64,000 nucleotides of DNA from Ideonella aquatica. GTDB taxonomy: Bacteria; Pseudomonadota; Gammaproteobacteria; Burkholderiales; Burkholderiaceae_C. A program made the position numbers and the translations under genes. Below are positions 29,448-40,314 of the stretch, one piece after another (position 1 is the stretch's first letter; each line of letters opens with the position of its first letter). Below the pieces are notes generated by a model. The model searched no databases, had not been told where the DNA came from, and saw only the letters and a list, made by a program, of their open reading frames with translations. The stretch spans positions 82,939-146,938 of the forward strand of contig NZ_JAGQDE010000013.1 of the NCBI RefSeq assembly GCF_018069755.1. The letters run 5' to 3'.

Positions 29448-29876
29448 ATGCGCAGCTACCCCACCGACAGCCCCCAGGCCGCCGCCCGCATCCTGGCGCT
29501 GACCGCCACCGCCGACGGCCTGGTCGATCCCGCCGAGCTGGACTGGATCGACCAGCACGGCGTGCACCAGGCGCTGGGCCTGTCGCGCTCGTCGCTGCTG
29601 GCGCTGCTGGCGGCCCACATCCGTGAGCTGCGCGAGGTGGGCCACTGGGTCGACCCCGACATCTGCCCCTTCGACGAGCGCACCCTGGCCGACCTGATGG
29701 CCGAGATCCAGGACCCGGCGTTGCGCCGCCGCCTGCTGGGCCTGTGCGTGGCGCTGGCCCAGGCCGATGAGTTCGTGGCCGAGGCCGAGTCGGCGGTGCT
29801 GGTGGCCGCGGTCGAGCACTGGGGGCTGCAGCACGCGATGGTGCGCACCGACGCGCCCGCCCTGGCCAGCGGCTGA
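29448..29876 (+). CDS. TerB-like protein
   Basis: The 142-residue all-helical protein has the TerB/DjlA-type layout: ILALTATADGLVDPAELDWIDQHG near the start, a central DICPFDERTLADLMAEIQDPALRRRLL and LCVALAQADEFVAEAESAVLVAAVEHWGL near the end. The acidic ADG and ADEF segments are the places where TerB proteins bind metal. It starts at an ATG with a GAGGAG site. Function in this organism is unknown; TerB-like domains occur in tellurite resistance and general envelope stress proteins. Confidence 0.6.
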   Translation: MRSYPTDSPQAAARILALTATADGLVDPAELDWIDQHGVHQALGLSRSSLLALLAAHIRELREVGHWVDPDICPFDERTLADLMAEIQDPALRRRLLGLCVALAQADEFVAEAESAVLVAAVEHWGLQHAMVRTDAPALASG

Positions 29877-29953
29877 GCCGCCTTCAGACAACGGTCAGCA
29901 GCGCCAGGGACACTCCGCGGGTGCAGCCGCGTCCGGTTGCGACCGGAGTCCCG

Positions 29954-30625
29954 ATGCGCCTCACCGCCCCCCTTCTGTCCGCCCTGGCCCTGGCGGCCAG
30001 CCTGGCCGCCTCGCTGCCCGCCCAGGCAGCCAAGGCCAACCTGCTGGTCAACGGCGACTTCTCGGCCGACACCACCGGCTGGAGCGGCGCCACGCTGAGC
30101 GATGGCCGGCCGCTGCTGAACCTGTTTGTCGATGCGGGCGGTGAGCTGGTCTACCAGGCCCGCTATGACCGCTGCGAGCCCGGCGACCAGCCGGCCTGCA
30201 AGCAGTACCCGATGTCGCCGCTGCTGTCGCAGGCGGTGACGCTGACGGCCGGCACCTACAAGCTCAGCTGGTACCAGCACAACGACGGCAAGCAGATCGG
30301 CCCGATCAACGCCTTTGACGTGCGCGTGCTCGATCCTGGCGAACCGCTGTATGTGCAGGACCCGGCCACCGGCTACTACGTGCGCACGCCGCCGGACATG
30401 CAGGGCGAGATCCTGGTGATCGATCCGGTCACCAACCGCTGGGTCACCGCGCCGCCGGCCACCCACACCCTGAAGTTCAAGGCGCCGGTGGACGGCGTCT
30501 ACACCATCTACCTGGGTCTGCACGGCGTGGGCCGCCTGGTCGACACCGGCCTGCCCTACGACACCGTGTGGATCGACCAGGTCAAGCTGAGCAAGGTCTG
30601 CAAGAAGAACCAGCCGGCCTGCTGA
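29954..30625 (+). CDS. secreted beta-sandwich protein, possible carbohydrate-binding fold
   Basis: From the ATG at 29954 the 223-residue protein has a signal peptide (LLSALALAASLAASLPAQA). NLLVNGDFSADTTGWS, the N-terminal signature of CBM4/9-like and DUF642-like jelly-roll domains, follows. The C-terminus contains Cys residues (VCKKNQPAC). It is probably exported to the periplasm or outside. No catalytic motif is visible. It ends 10 bases from the convergent katG. Confidence 0.65.
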   Translation: MRLTAPLLSALALAASLAASLPAQAAKANLLVNGDFSADTTGWSGATLSDGRPLLNLFVDAGGELVYQARYDRCEPGDQPACKQYPMSPLLSQAVTLTAGTYKLSWYQHNDGKQIGPINAFDVRVLDPGEPLYVQDPATGYYVRTPPDMQGEILVIDPVTNRWVTAPPATHTLKFKAPVDGVYTIYLGLHGVGRLVDTGLPYDTVWIDQVKLSKVCKKNQPAC

Positions 30626-30635
30626 GCCTGCGGCG

Positions 30636-32934
<2,299 letters not shown>

Positions 32935-32962
32935 TGCAATAGCCGCGGCCTCCCAGACTGGC

Positions 32963-33607
32963 TCAGCGCGGCGCGTCGGGCTGCTTCGACGGCGCCGCGT
33001 CGGCAAAGGCCGGCAGCTTCGCGCAGGCCGCATCCACCGCGCTGATCAGCGGCCAGCGCGACAGGTCCACGCCGAAGCGCCGGGCGCTTTCCACCTGGGG
33101 CACCAGGTAGACATCGGCCAGCGTGGGCGTGGGACCGAAGCAGTAGGCACCGCGCGTGGTGTCGGCCGCCAGCAGCGCCTCGATCGCGTCGAAGCCGGCG
33201 CTGATCCAGGTGCCGCACCAGGCGTTGATGGCGGCCTCGTCGCAGCCGAACTGCTGGCGCAGGGTTTCCAGGATGCGGCGGTTGTTGATGGGGTGGATGT
33301 CGCAGCCCACGATGGCCGCCAGCGCGCGTACGCGGGCGCGGGCGTCGGGGTCGGTGGGCAGCAGCGGCGGCGTGGGGTGGCGCTCTTCCAGCCACTCGAT
33401 GATGGCGGGCGACTGGATCAGCACCTGGCCATCGTCCAGCACCAGCGCCGGCACCAGCTGCTGCGGGTTGACGGCCTTGAAGGCGTCCTGCAGGTGCTGC
33501 TCGGTACGCAGGTCCACCGCGATGTACTCGGGTGACAGGCCCTTGAGGTTCAGCGCGATGCGCAGGCGGTGCGAGGTGCCGCTGCGAAAGAAGTTGAACA
33601 ACTTCAT
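32963..33607 (-). CDS. maleylpyruvate isomerase (zeta-class glutathione transferase)
   Basis: The 214-residue protein is a zeta-class GST with an N-terminal thioredoxin-like domain (FFRSGTSHRLRIALNLKGL, containing the catalytic Ser region) and LVPALVLDDGQVLIQSPAIIEWLEE for glutathione binding. A helical C-terminal domain follows. Zeta GSTs isomerise maleylpyruvate or maleylacetoacetate. The upstream genes are for gentisate breakdown, so maleylpyruvate to fumarylpyruvate is the likely reaction. It is the last gene of the operon and overlaps the hydrolase stop by four bases. Confidence 0.85.
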   Translation of the reverse strand: MKLFNFFRSGTSHRLRIALNLKGLSPEYIAVDLRTEQHLQDAFKAVNPQQLVPALVLDDGQVLIQSPAIIEWLEERHPTPPLLPTDPDARARVRALAAIVGCDIHPINNRRILETLRQQFGCDEAAINAWCGTWISAGFDAIEALLAADTTRGAYCFGPTPTLADVYLVPQVESARRFGVDLSRWPLISAVDAACAKLPAFADAAPSKQPDAPR

Positions 33608-34305
33608 TCGGCGGGGCCCACCACCAGCTTGACCGTGCCCACGCCTTCGACCGAGCCCTCGATCACATCACCGGCCACCACCGGCCCCACGCCTTCGGGC
33701 GTGCCGGTGTAGATCAGATCACCCGGCTGCAGGTGATAGAACAGCGACAGGTCGGCAATGATCTCGCGGATGTTCCAGATCAGCTTGTCCACGTTGGACT
33801 GCTGGCGCACCTGGCCGTTCACGCTCATCGCCAGCGCGCCATGGTCCAGCACCACGCCAGGCAACGGCTTGATCGGCGCGCAGACCGACGAGCCTTCCAC
33901 ATCCTTGCCCAGGTCCCAGGGGCGGCCCTTGTCGCGCGCCACCAGCTGCAGGTCGCGCCGGGTCATGTCCAGGCCGCAGGCGTAGCCGTAGACCAGTTCG
34001 TGGGCCTGCTCGGCCGGTACGCGAAAGCCGGCCTGGCCGATGGCCAGCACCAGCTCCATCTCGTGGTGAAAGTTTTGCGTCTCGCTGGGATAGGGCACTT
34101 CTGAGCCCGACTCCACCAGCGTGCTGGGCGACTTGGTGAAATAGAACGGCCGCTCCACGCTCTTGTCCACCGGCTTGCCCATCTCCACCGCATGCGCGTG
34201 GTAGTTGCGGCCGACAAAGAACAGGCGGTTCACGGGAAAGCGCTCGGCGCGGCCCTCGATGGGCAGCGAGGCAACGGGCGGCGGGGGGAACAGGTAGGTG
34301 GTCAT
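33604..34305 (-). CDS. fumarylpyruvate hydrolase (FAH family)
   Basis: The 233-residue protein is a fumarylacetoacetate hydrolase family member: RLFFVGRNYHAHAVEMG, the metal-binding HHEMELVLAIG with its Glu residues, YACGLDMTRRDLQ and GDLIYTGTPEGVGPV. In the gentisate pathway the enzyme cleaves fumarylpyruvate to fumarate and pyruvate. Gene order (dioxygenase, hydrolase, isomerase) fits exactly. It begins 9 bases after the dioxygenase stop. Confidence 0.87.
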   Translation of the reverse strand: MTTYLFPPPPVASLPIEGRAERFPVNRLFFVGRNYHAHAVEMGKPVDKSVERPFYFTKSPSTLVESGSEVPYPSETQNFHHEMELVLAIGQAGFRVPAEQAHELVYGYACGLDMTRRDLQLVARDKGRPWDLGKDVEGSSVCAPIKPLPGVVLDHGALAMSVNGQVRQQSNVDKLIWNIREIIADLSLFYHLQPGDLIYTGTPEGVGPVVAGDVIEGSVEGVGTVKLVVGPAE

Positions 34306-34314
34306 GGTCAGGGA

Positions 34315-35352
34315 TTACGAACGCACTTCATAGACGCCCAGCTTGCGGTGCAGCGGGCTCTCGTCGGCGATGAAGACAAAGCTGGGCGCGTCAGCGCGGG
34401 TGTTGCGCAGCGTGATCGGCGTGTAGCCGGGGGCGCAGCAGGTGTCGGCCTCGGCCAGCGTGAAGCGCTGCTCGTCGATCGACACCTCGGCGCCGCCTTC
34501 GATCAGGTGGAACACGCTGGCGGGCGAGCGCGCGGGCAGCTGCAGGGTCTGGCCCGGGCGCAGCATCAGCGCGTAGAAGCCCAGGATGTTCTCGGCGTCG
34601 CCGCCGGTCTCGGGGTTGACGTAGGTGACCTGCACGCACTCGGTATCGGGCTGGTCGGCGGCCAGCGCCTGCAGCGCGGCGCGCGCCTCGGCCCAGGGGT
34701 AGCGCAGCATCGGGTAGCGCTTGTCGCTGCGCTGGAACACGGTGGTGGGCATCAGGCCGCCGCGGGCGTAGGCCTGGTCACCGCGGCCCTGCTTGACCTG
34801 CTGGCGCTGGCCTTCGATGGCGTAGCTGGCCTCGAGGTAGTAGACGATCGGCAGGTCCAGCACATCCAGCCAGACCACCGGCTCGGTGCCGTCGTGGCCG
34901 TGTTCGTGCCACAGGCCGGTGGGGGTGAGGATCAGGTCGCCGCGGGCCATCGGGCACTTCTCGCCATCCACCGTGGTGTAGGCGCCCTCGCCCTCGACGA
35001 TCATGCGCACCGCATTGGGCGTGTGGCGGTGGCTGGGCGCCCACTCGCCGGGCAGCAGCAGCTGCATGCCCAGGTACATCGCGGCGCTGGCCTTCATGTT
35101 GTCCAGGCCGTGGCCGGGGTTGGCCAGCACCAGCACGCGGCGCTCGGCCTTTTCCATCGGGGTGAGCTCGCCCGCGCGCATCAGCAGCGGGCGCAGCTGC
35201 TGGTAGTTCCAGTAGGTGGGCTTGGTGTTGGGGCGCGGCTTGCCCGGCGGCAACACGGCGCGCAGGCTGGGCCACAGCGGCACCAGGTTCTGCGCGCGCA
35301 GCGCCTCCAGGTATTCCGCGGGCAGGTCTTCCAGGCGTCCGAGTTCGTTCAT
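34315..35352 (-). CDS. gentisate 1,2-dioxygenase (bicupin)
   Basis: The 345-residue protein has two cupin domains. The first holds the Fe(II) site in SHRHTPNAVRMIVEGEGAYTTVDGE and GLWHEHGHDG, with the expected His residues. The second cupin (SPASVFHLIEGGAEVSIDEQ) is non-catalytic. The enzyme opens the gentisate ring to maleylpyruvate. Start is the ATG at 35352 with an AAGGAGA site, 10 bases after the hydroxylase stop. Length is normal. Confidence 0.9.
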   Translation of the reverse strand: MNELGRLEDLPAEYLEALRAQNLVPLWPSLRAVLPPGKPRPNTKPTYWNYQQLRPLLMRAGELTPMEKAERRVLVLANPGHGLDNMKASAAMYLGMQLLLPGEWAPSHRHTPNAVRMIVEGEGAYTTVDGEKCPMARGDLILTPTGLWHEHGHDGTEPVVWLDVLDLPIVYYLEASYAIEGQRQQVKQGRGDQAYARGGLMPTTVFQRSDKRYPMLRYPWAEARAALQALAADQPDTECVQVTYVNPETGGDAENILGFYALMLRPGQTLQLPARSPASVFHLIEGGAEVSIDEQRFTLAEADTCCAPGYTPITLRNTRADAPSFVFIADESPLHRKLGVYEVRS

Positions 35353-35362
35353 CGTGGTCTCC

Positions 35363-36562
35363 TTACTTGGCCAGGCAGTTGTCGACGTTCCAGCCGTACA
35401 GCCATTCCATCGCGTCGTAGAAGCGCTCCTGCGAGCGGCCCTTCCACAGCGAGTTGCGCACCAGGCGCTCCACGCCGGCCGCGTGGTACAGCCGGCCCAT
35501 CTCGCGGCCCGACAGCACGATGCGCGCGGTGCGCGCCACGCGGCTGTCCTGGTAGAGCTGCAGCGCCTTGTCCCAGTCGTTGTCGTGCACGCGCAGGGCC
35601 TCGCCCAGCGTGACGGCGTCTTCCAGCGCCATGCAGGCGCCCTGGGCCATGTACTGCGTGGTGGGGTGGGCGGCGTCGCCCAGGATGGTGGCGCGGCCAA
35701 ACACCCAGGTGCCAATGGGTTCGCGGTCGGCGGTGGCCCAGCGGCGCCAGCTCTTGGGCAGGTCGATCAGCTGGCGCGGCTTGGCGGCAATGCCCTGGAA
35801 GTAGCTCTGCACCTCTTCCTTGCTGCCATCGGTGACACCCCATTCTTCCTGCTGGCGGCTGTGGAAGGTGACCACCACGTTGTACTGCTCGCCGCCGCGC
35901 AGCGGGTAGTGCACCAGGTGGCACTTGGGGCCGGCCCACAGGCTGGCGGCGTTCCACTGCAGGTTCTCAGGGAAGTCCTGCTTGTCGATCACCGCGCGGT
36001 AGACCACATGGCCGGTCACCCGCGGCGGATCATTCACGTACTGCGCGCGCACCACGCTCTTGCCGCCATCGGCACCAATCAGCGCCTGGCCCGCCCAGCG
36101 CTTGCCGTTCTGGTCGATCGCGGTGACCACGCCACCGTCCTGCTCCACCTTCACGATGCGGGTGCTGGTGAAGAACTCCACGTTGGGGCTCTCCTGCACG
36201 CCTTCCAGCAGCGAGGTGTGGATGTCCACCCGGTGAATCACCGCATACGGGTTGCCGAAGCGCTGGCGGAAGGCCTCGCCGGTTTCCAGGCGGCCGATCA
36301 GCGACTCGTCGATCGCGTCGTGCATCACCATGCAGTCGGTGTAGACCGCCCGGCCGCGCGCCTTGTCGCCCACGCCCAGCGCATCAAAGGCATGGAAGGC
36401 GTTGGGGCCCAGCTGGATGCCGGCGCCGATCTCACCGATCTGCTCGGCCTGCTCGAACACCTGCACCTTGAAGCCGCGCTTGAGCAGCGCCAGCGCGGCG
36501 GCGAGGCCGCCGATGCCGCCGCCGGAGACCAGCACGGGCAGGTTGTGAGGGGAAGGCGTCAT
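35363..36562 (-). CDS. 3-hydroxybenzoate 6-monooxygenase (FAD-dependent)
   Basis: The 399-residue class A flavoprotein hydroxylase has GGGIGGLAAALALLKRG (FAD/ADP site, residues about 14-30), the DG-type motif LIGADGGKSVVRAQ and GDAAHPTTQYMAQGACMALEDA. It is first in an operon with gentisate dioxygenase, fumarylpyruvate hydrolase and maleylpyruvate isomerase. That makes para-hydroxylation of 3-hydroxybenzoate to gentisate the most likely reaction. A salicylate 5-hydroxylating or related substrate cannot be excluded from sequence. An AAGGAG site precedes the ATG. Confidence 0.85.
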   Translation of the reverse strand: MTPSPHNLPVLVSGGGIGGLAAALALLKRGFKVQVFEQAEQIGEIGAGIQLGPNAFHAFDALGVGDKARGRAVYTDCMVMHDAIDESLIGRLETGEAFRQRFGNPYAVIHRVDIHTSLLEGVQESPNVEFFTSTRIVKVEQDGGVVTAIDQNGKRWAGQALIGADGGKSVVRAQYVNDPPRVTGHVVYRAVIDKQDFPENLQWNAASLWAGPKCHLVHYPLRGGEQYNVVVTFHSRQQEEWGVTDGSKEEVQSYFQGIAAKPRQLIDLPKSWRRWATADREPIGTWVFGRATILGDAAHPTTQYMAQGACMALEDAVTLGEALRVHDNDWDKALQLYQDSRVARTARIVLSGREMGRLYHAAGVERLVRNSLWKGRSQERFYDAMEWLYGWNVDNCLAK

Positions 36563-36591
36563 GGGGGGCTCCTTGGTTGCTTGCTATGCAC

Positions 36592-36611
36592 ATTATCAGT
36601 AAGCTGATGAT
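36592..36611. promoter_or_regulatory. palindromic operator-like site at the gentisate operon promoter
   Basis: ATTATCAG and CTGATGAT flank TAAG, giving a 20-base near-perfect palindrome about 30 bases upstream of the hydroxylase start. On the minus strand it contains TGATAAT, a good -10 candidate, so a bound repressor would block transcription. Size and AT-rich arms are like MarR-family operators. No regulator gene lies nearby, so the partner protein is unknown. Confidence 0.55.
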
Positions 36612-37056
36612 TAGTGTAGGGCGTCGGTGTGGTGAGTGTCAGGATGGGGTTTTCCCTTGGATCTTGATCCTATTCGCCCGGGATGGCGGCAGCGGCGCAC
36701 ACCTGCGAACCGCGAGCGCGCCCCCGCGATGGCGGCCGACCAGCATCGCTCTTGTCGGAGACGAGTGTCCTCGGCGCTCGACGCCCATGTGGGCAATGGC
36801 AAACCTATCCCGTAAGACCTCAACCCTGGCCAGACCCATCTCCACCGCCATCGCCTTGCCAATCGCACCCATCCCGGGCAAAGTTGCCGCAGGGAGATGC
36901 CGCTTTTGACGGCTGAATACTGCATGACGACACAGCCCACCATGGCCACCGCAACGCTTGGCGCGGCCCGCACGCCAATGGTTTCGACGACGCTATGTAG
37001 ACAGCCAGCGTGGCTACGCAGCAAGACTGTCTTCCCAAATTAACGCTAGCACCAAT
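36612..37056. other. intergenic region between gentisate operon and cassette-like island
   Basis: These 445 bases change from GC-rich sequence to the lower-GC island. Frames on both strands (for example 36639-36881 minus) have no recognisable protein sequence or ribosome site. The sequence could hold the left border of the island, but I found no integrase, direct repeat or transposon end. Confidence 0.4.
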
Positions 37057-37500
37057 ATGCCGTTTGCTCACTCCCGTTCATACTCGAAAAATCTAGATGT
37101 TCTTGTCGCGGTCATTACTCATCTGGGTTACACAGACTGGAACATGCGTTCGCCCAAGAATCTTGCGAAAGCTCTTGGCCTCAGCGAGGATCGGGTCCAA
37201 TTTGTCCTCGATAGTTTTCCAGCCTTCTTTCGAAAGGCAGAGTTTATCTCAAGCAAAGGCACCACCTTCTATCAGCTGCATGTGCGGCATGCGATTCGAT
37301 GGAAAGATGAGAGTGCGTCCGAGACTGAATCAGCGGAGGCGCCGTTGGACCCTTCAACGGTAAATGCAATGATTGATGTTGCAGTAAAGTGTGCTGACCA
37401 AGAGCGACGCAATTCACTTGGTTACCTCACGGTAGCCGTGGCTGCATTGGTTTCAATCACCGGCGCAATCATCACGTTGTGGGCGCGGCGTGGTTGCTAA
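37057..37500 (+). CDS. hypothetical protein with winged-helix-like start and C-terminal membrane helix
   Basis: The 147-residue protein from the ATG at 37057 begins with a helical region containing SPKNLAKALGLSEDRVQFVLDSFPAFFRKA, like a winged helix. It ends in one transmembrane helix (LTVAVAALVSITGAIITLWA). It is clearly lower in GC than the flanking genes and uses rare codons for this genome. It is the first of six rightward island genes. Proteins of this shape are common in integron cassettes. Function is unknown. Confidence 0.55.
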   Translation: MPFAHSRSYSKNLDVLVAVITHLGYTDWNMRSPKNLAKALGLSEDRVQFVLDSFPAFFRKAEFISSKGTTFYQLHVRHAIRWKDESASETESAEAPLDPSTVNAMIDVAVKCADQERRNSLGYLTVAVAALVSITGAIITLWARRGC

Positions 37501-37601
37501 CGCGGCAGTAGATGCGCGGCTTTACCGCGGGGACGCCGTGCCGAAGATGCAAGCCGCTCAACCCACACATCCACGCTACCGTCCTAAATCACCTGCCGGC
37601 T

Positions 37602-38252
37602 ATGTCTCCACCGCAGCTTAGAGAGCACTTCCTTGAGGCAGGCAGTCCGCACGGAACGGTCGTACTGAATTGGCGCAAGACTGGGCCCGCTGAGATCGTT
37701 GCATACGCCGTCGCCTACAAGAATGCTGCTCAGAGTCTCATTGCTAGGCTTGAAGGGTCCAACGGCTACCCCGATCACTGCGCATTCCCGATAGTCTTCT
37801 TGTACCGACACGCTATCGAGTTGTACTTGAAGGCCTTTGCCTTCAGATCTGCCCGCGCTCTATTGGTCGAAAGTGAGCTTGAAGTCACTCTACCCAGCCT
37901 TTGGCGCGAGCACTCATTACCCAGTCTTCTTAAGATGGCTGACTTAGTAGTTCGCCAGTTAAAACCACCCGCACCTTCTGCGATTCAACACGCATTGCCT
38001 TCCGCCGCCGAATTCATTGATCAACTACACGAACTTGATCCAGGGTCCTACTCCTTTCGCTATCCCGTCGGAACGACCGGCCTGCCATTGTTTGAGTCCA
38101 CACTACGGATGAACCTTTTGGTCTTCGCGCAGCGTGCCGATTCTGCCTTGGATGAGCTTAGTGGCGCCTGCATTTACTTGGAAGAACGCTTCATCTCAAC
38201 GACAGAAATCAAGTTGGCATTAGCACAACTTTCCGAAGGCGGCGCGCGGTGA
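37602..38252 (+). CDS. hypothetical protein, HEPN-like
   Basis: The 216-residue protein from the ATG at 37602 has a helical segment FPIVFLYRHAIELYLKAFAF, which resembles the Arg-x4-6-His region of HEPN-type proteins. No other motif is clear, and RNase activity cannot be concluded. Base composition is low-GC like its neighbours. The 101-base gap upstream holds GTTGCTAACG at the previous stop. It ends immediately before an attC-like sequence. Confidence 0.5.
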   Translation: MSPPQLREHFLEAGSPHGTVVLNWRKTGPAEIVAYAVAYKNAAQSLIARLEGSNGYPDHCAFPIVFLYRHAIELYLKAFAFRSARALLVESELEVTLPSLWREHSLPSLLKMADLVVRQLKPPAPSAIQHALPSAAEFIDQLHELDPGSYSFRYPVGTTGLPLFESTLRMNLLVFAQRADSALDELSGACIYLEERFISTTEIKLALAQLSEGGAR

Positions 38253-38253
38253 C

Positions 38254-38311
38254 GCCTGACTATCCGTTCAACAGTAATGGGTGGGGCATGCGCCGCCACT
38301 CCGCTTAACTC
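38254..38311 (+). other. possible degenerate integron attC site
   Basis: Directly after the previous stop, GCCTGAC is followed by CCGTTCAA, a central stretch that could fold, and GCTTAACTC. This order resembles the R'', L'' and L' boxes of attC recombination sites. The final GTTRRRY core (R') is not found where expected, so the site would be degenerate. It supports a cassette origin for the island but is not proof. Confidence 0.35.
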
Positions 38312-38333
38312 GCCTCCAAGACCCCATTCCCCC

Positions 38334-39485
38334 ATGTGGCGCTTCCGAAAGTCCTTCTCGCCCTTGCCAGGTGTCCGGCTCACGCTCTCGCCGAGCGGAA
38401 TATCAACGTCTGTCGGCTTAGGTCCACTTCGCGTCACCAGTGGGCCGCGCGGCCAACATTTGACTGCGAACATTCCCGGAGCAGGCCTCTCATACAGGCA
38501 CCCGTTGACAGGACAAAGAGTCGACCCTCGCCCTACTCCCGAACGCCTGACCGAGCCATTTCAGTTGTCACCACCTTCCGCGCCGACGCGCGAGTTGACT
38601 ATGGAGCAGATTGAGAGCGCCGGCTCCGCAGTCCTTACAACGCCAGGCATTGCAGAGTTTCGTCGTCTACTTGATCAAGCCCGCATAGAGCATGCCGAAA
38701 TAGCTCGAGCGCTTGACCACGCAATAAAACTTGAATGCGCGGCAACGGCGAAGTATCGGGCCTGGAGAAATGGTTGGCTTCTACGCCGTATTCTGAAGAA
38801 GCGCTATGAAGAACTGGCTCTCACATCGACCGAGGCTCGCGATCGAAAAACGGAACTTGAGGAGCAAGAAGAGCTCGCGAGATTATCTACCCAGATTGAT
38901 GTACCTATTTCCCTCAAGTCAACCTTCTCTCGTTTCTCGGACACATTTGCCCAGTTGGCTCGGTCCACGCGATTATGGGACACAGTGAGCCATCGCTCGA
39001 TTAATCAATTCGCCGAGCGAACATTGGCCGCACGCGCTGTGGAACGAAAGTCTGTCAAGTTCGCACTTGGTAGATGCGAAGTAATCCGATCGGACTGGCT
39101 CGTCCCGCACCTGGAGAACGCTAACGGCGGCGATATCTACCTCTATCCTTTGTTCGTTGTGTACTTCGCCGGTGAACAGAACTTCGCACTTCTTGAATAT
39201 AAGGATCTAAACGTCAGCTTCGGAGTAACAAGGTTTCACGAAGAGGAGGAGGTCCCTACGGACTCAGAGATTGTGGGCAGGACATGGGCAAGAACGAACA
39301 AGGATGGAAGCCCCGACCGTCGTTTCAAGGAAAACTATGAAATTCCAGTTGTCCAATACGCAAGGCTCACCCTTCAGTCTGCAACCGGCCTCAACGAGGA
39401 ATACATGCTCAGTAATGTCCAAGCAGTTGAGGCGTTTGCCAAGGAATGGAAATCGTTGGTCGAGTGCATCACACGAGGAGCCTGA
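38334..39485 (+). CDS. DUF4236-domain protein
   Basis: From the ATG at 38334 (383 residues) the N-terminus MWRFRKSFSPLPGVRLTLSPSGISTSVG with GPRGQHLTANIPGAGLSY is the DUF4236 signature. The middle is Glu/Arg-rich and helical, probably coiled (residues about 110-200). The C-terminal half has no recognised domain. An ATG at 38277 would run through the attC-like sequence. DUF4236 function is unknown; such genes are frequent on mobile elements and integrons. Confidence 0.65.
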   Translation: MWRFRKSFSPLPGVRLTLSPSGISTSVGLGPLRVTSGPRGQHLTANIPGAGLSYRHPLTGQRVDPRPTPERLTEPFQLSPPSAPTRELTMEQIESAGSAVLTTPGIAEFRRLLDQARIEHAEIARALDHAIKLECAATAKYRAWRNGWLLRRILKKRYEELALTSTEARDRKTELEEQEELARLSTQIDVPISLKSTFSRFSDTFAQLARSTRLWDTVSHRSINQFAERTLAARAVERKSVKFALGRCEVIRSDWLVPHLENANGGDIYLYPLFVVYFAGEQNFALLEYKDLNVSFGVTRFHEEEEVPTDSEIVGRTWARTNKDGSPDRRFKENYEIPVVQYARLTLQSATGLNEEYMLSNVQAVEAFAKEWKSLVECITRGA

Positions 39486-39616
39486 TTTTACACCGCAGCC
39501 AACACGCTAACGTGTGGCCCCAATCACAGGTGGCAATGGGGTGCGCCAAATTTGTGCCAGCACTCCGGGTGCGGCAAACTTTGACGATATGCAGCGGTAT
39601 TGATTGGAGGTCGAAA

Positions 39617-40156
39617 GTGACCGAAAAGCACTGGCTTGACTATCTTGCGGCACTTGGCTCTATTGCAACACCCATCCTTGTTCTCGCATTAACTGCTATT
39701 GGCTGGAAGTTGCGCCGCCGCGTTGAGCGCCAACTAGAACTTGAAGACAAGTTACGTGAAGATCGCATCACAATCTACAATCATATACTTGAGCCGTTCA
39801 TCATCTTGCTCATGACGGATGCTGCCTGGCAGCATGATAAACAGAACAGAGCAAGAGATAAGAGCGACATTGCCCTAGGAAAGATGCTGTCGCTAGAATA
39901 TCGAAAAATCGCATTCAAGCTCTCGCTTGTTGGCTCAGACGCGGTTGTGCTCGCGTACAACGACCTATTTCAACATTTCTATTCCCAAGGTGAAGCACCA
40001 AATGCGTCAGAGGAGAACTTGAAAATTATGATGGGGCTTCTTGGCAGGTTTCTTCTTGAAATCCGGCGGAGTATGGGAAATGAAGCGACGCAATTGAACC
40101 AATGGCAAATGCTAGAGTGGTTCATTACTGACGCGCGGAAGTGGCGAAATACATAA
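39617..40156 (+). CDS. hypothetical membrane-anchored protein
   Basis: Starting at the GTG at 39617 with a GGAGG site, this is a 179-residue protein. It has a short N-terminus, one transmembrane helix (LAALGSIATPILVLALTAIGW) and a charged helical cytoplasmic region with ERQLELEDKLREDRI. It is low-GC. The longer frame back to 39446 overlaps the previous gene. This one-helix-plus-coil form is typical of cassette-borne unknown proteins. Function is unknown. Confidence 0.55.
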   Translation: MTEKHWLDYLAALGSIATPILVLALTAIGWKLRRRVERQLELEDKLREDRITIYNHILEPFIILLMTDAAWQHDKQNRARDKSDIALGKMLSLEYRKIAFKLSLVGSDAVVLAYNDLFQHFYSQGEAPNASEENLKIMMGLLGRFLLEIRRSMGNEATQLNQWQMLEWFITDARKWRNT

Positions 40157-40314
40157 ACCGTCTACAGGATCTTCCCCGTGAGTCAACGGCGATTGGCGGT
40201 GTCCCACCAATGTCAAACCGCGTTCGTGCACAAAGAAGTAAATGTTGATTGCCAGTGCCAGCTTGGAGGGACAGTCCGCACAACTATCCCGCCAGATCAT
40301 CCTAGGTTGCACAA

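Noticed and set aside
36639..36881. An 80-codon minus-strand frame in the border region
   Set aside because: It has no ribosome site and no recognisable protein pattern.
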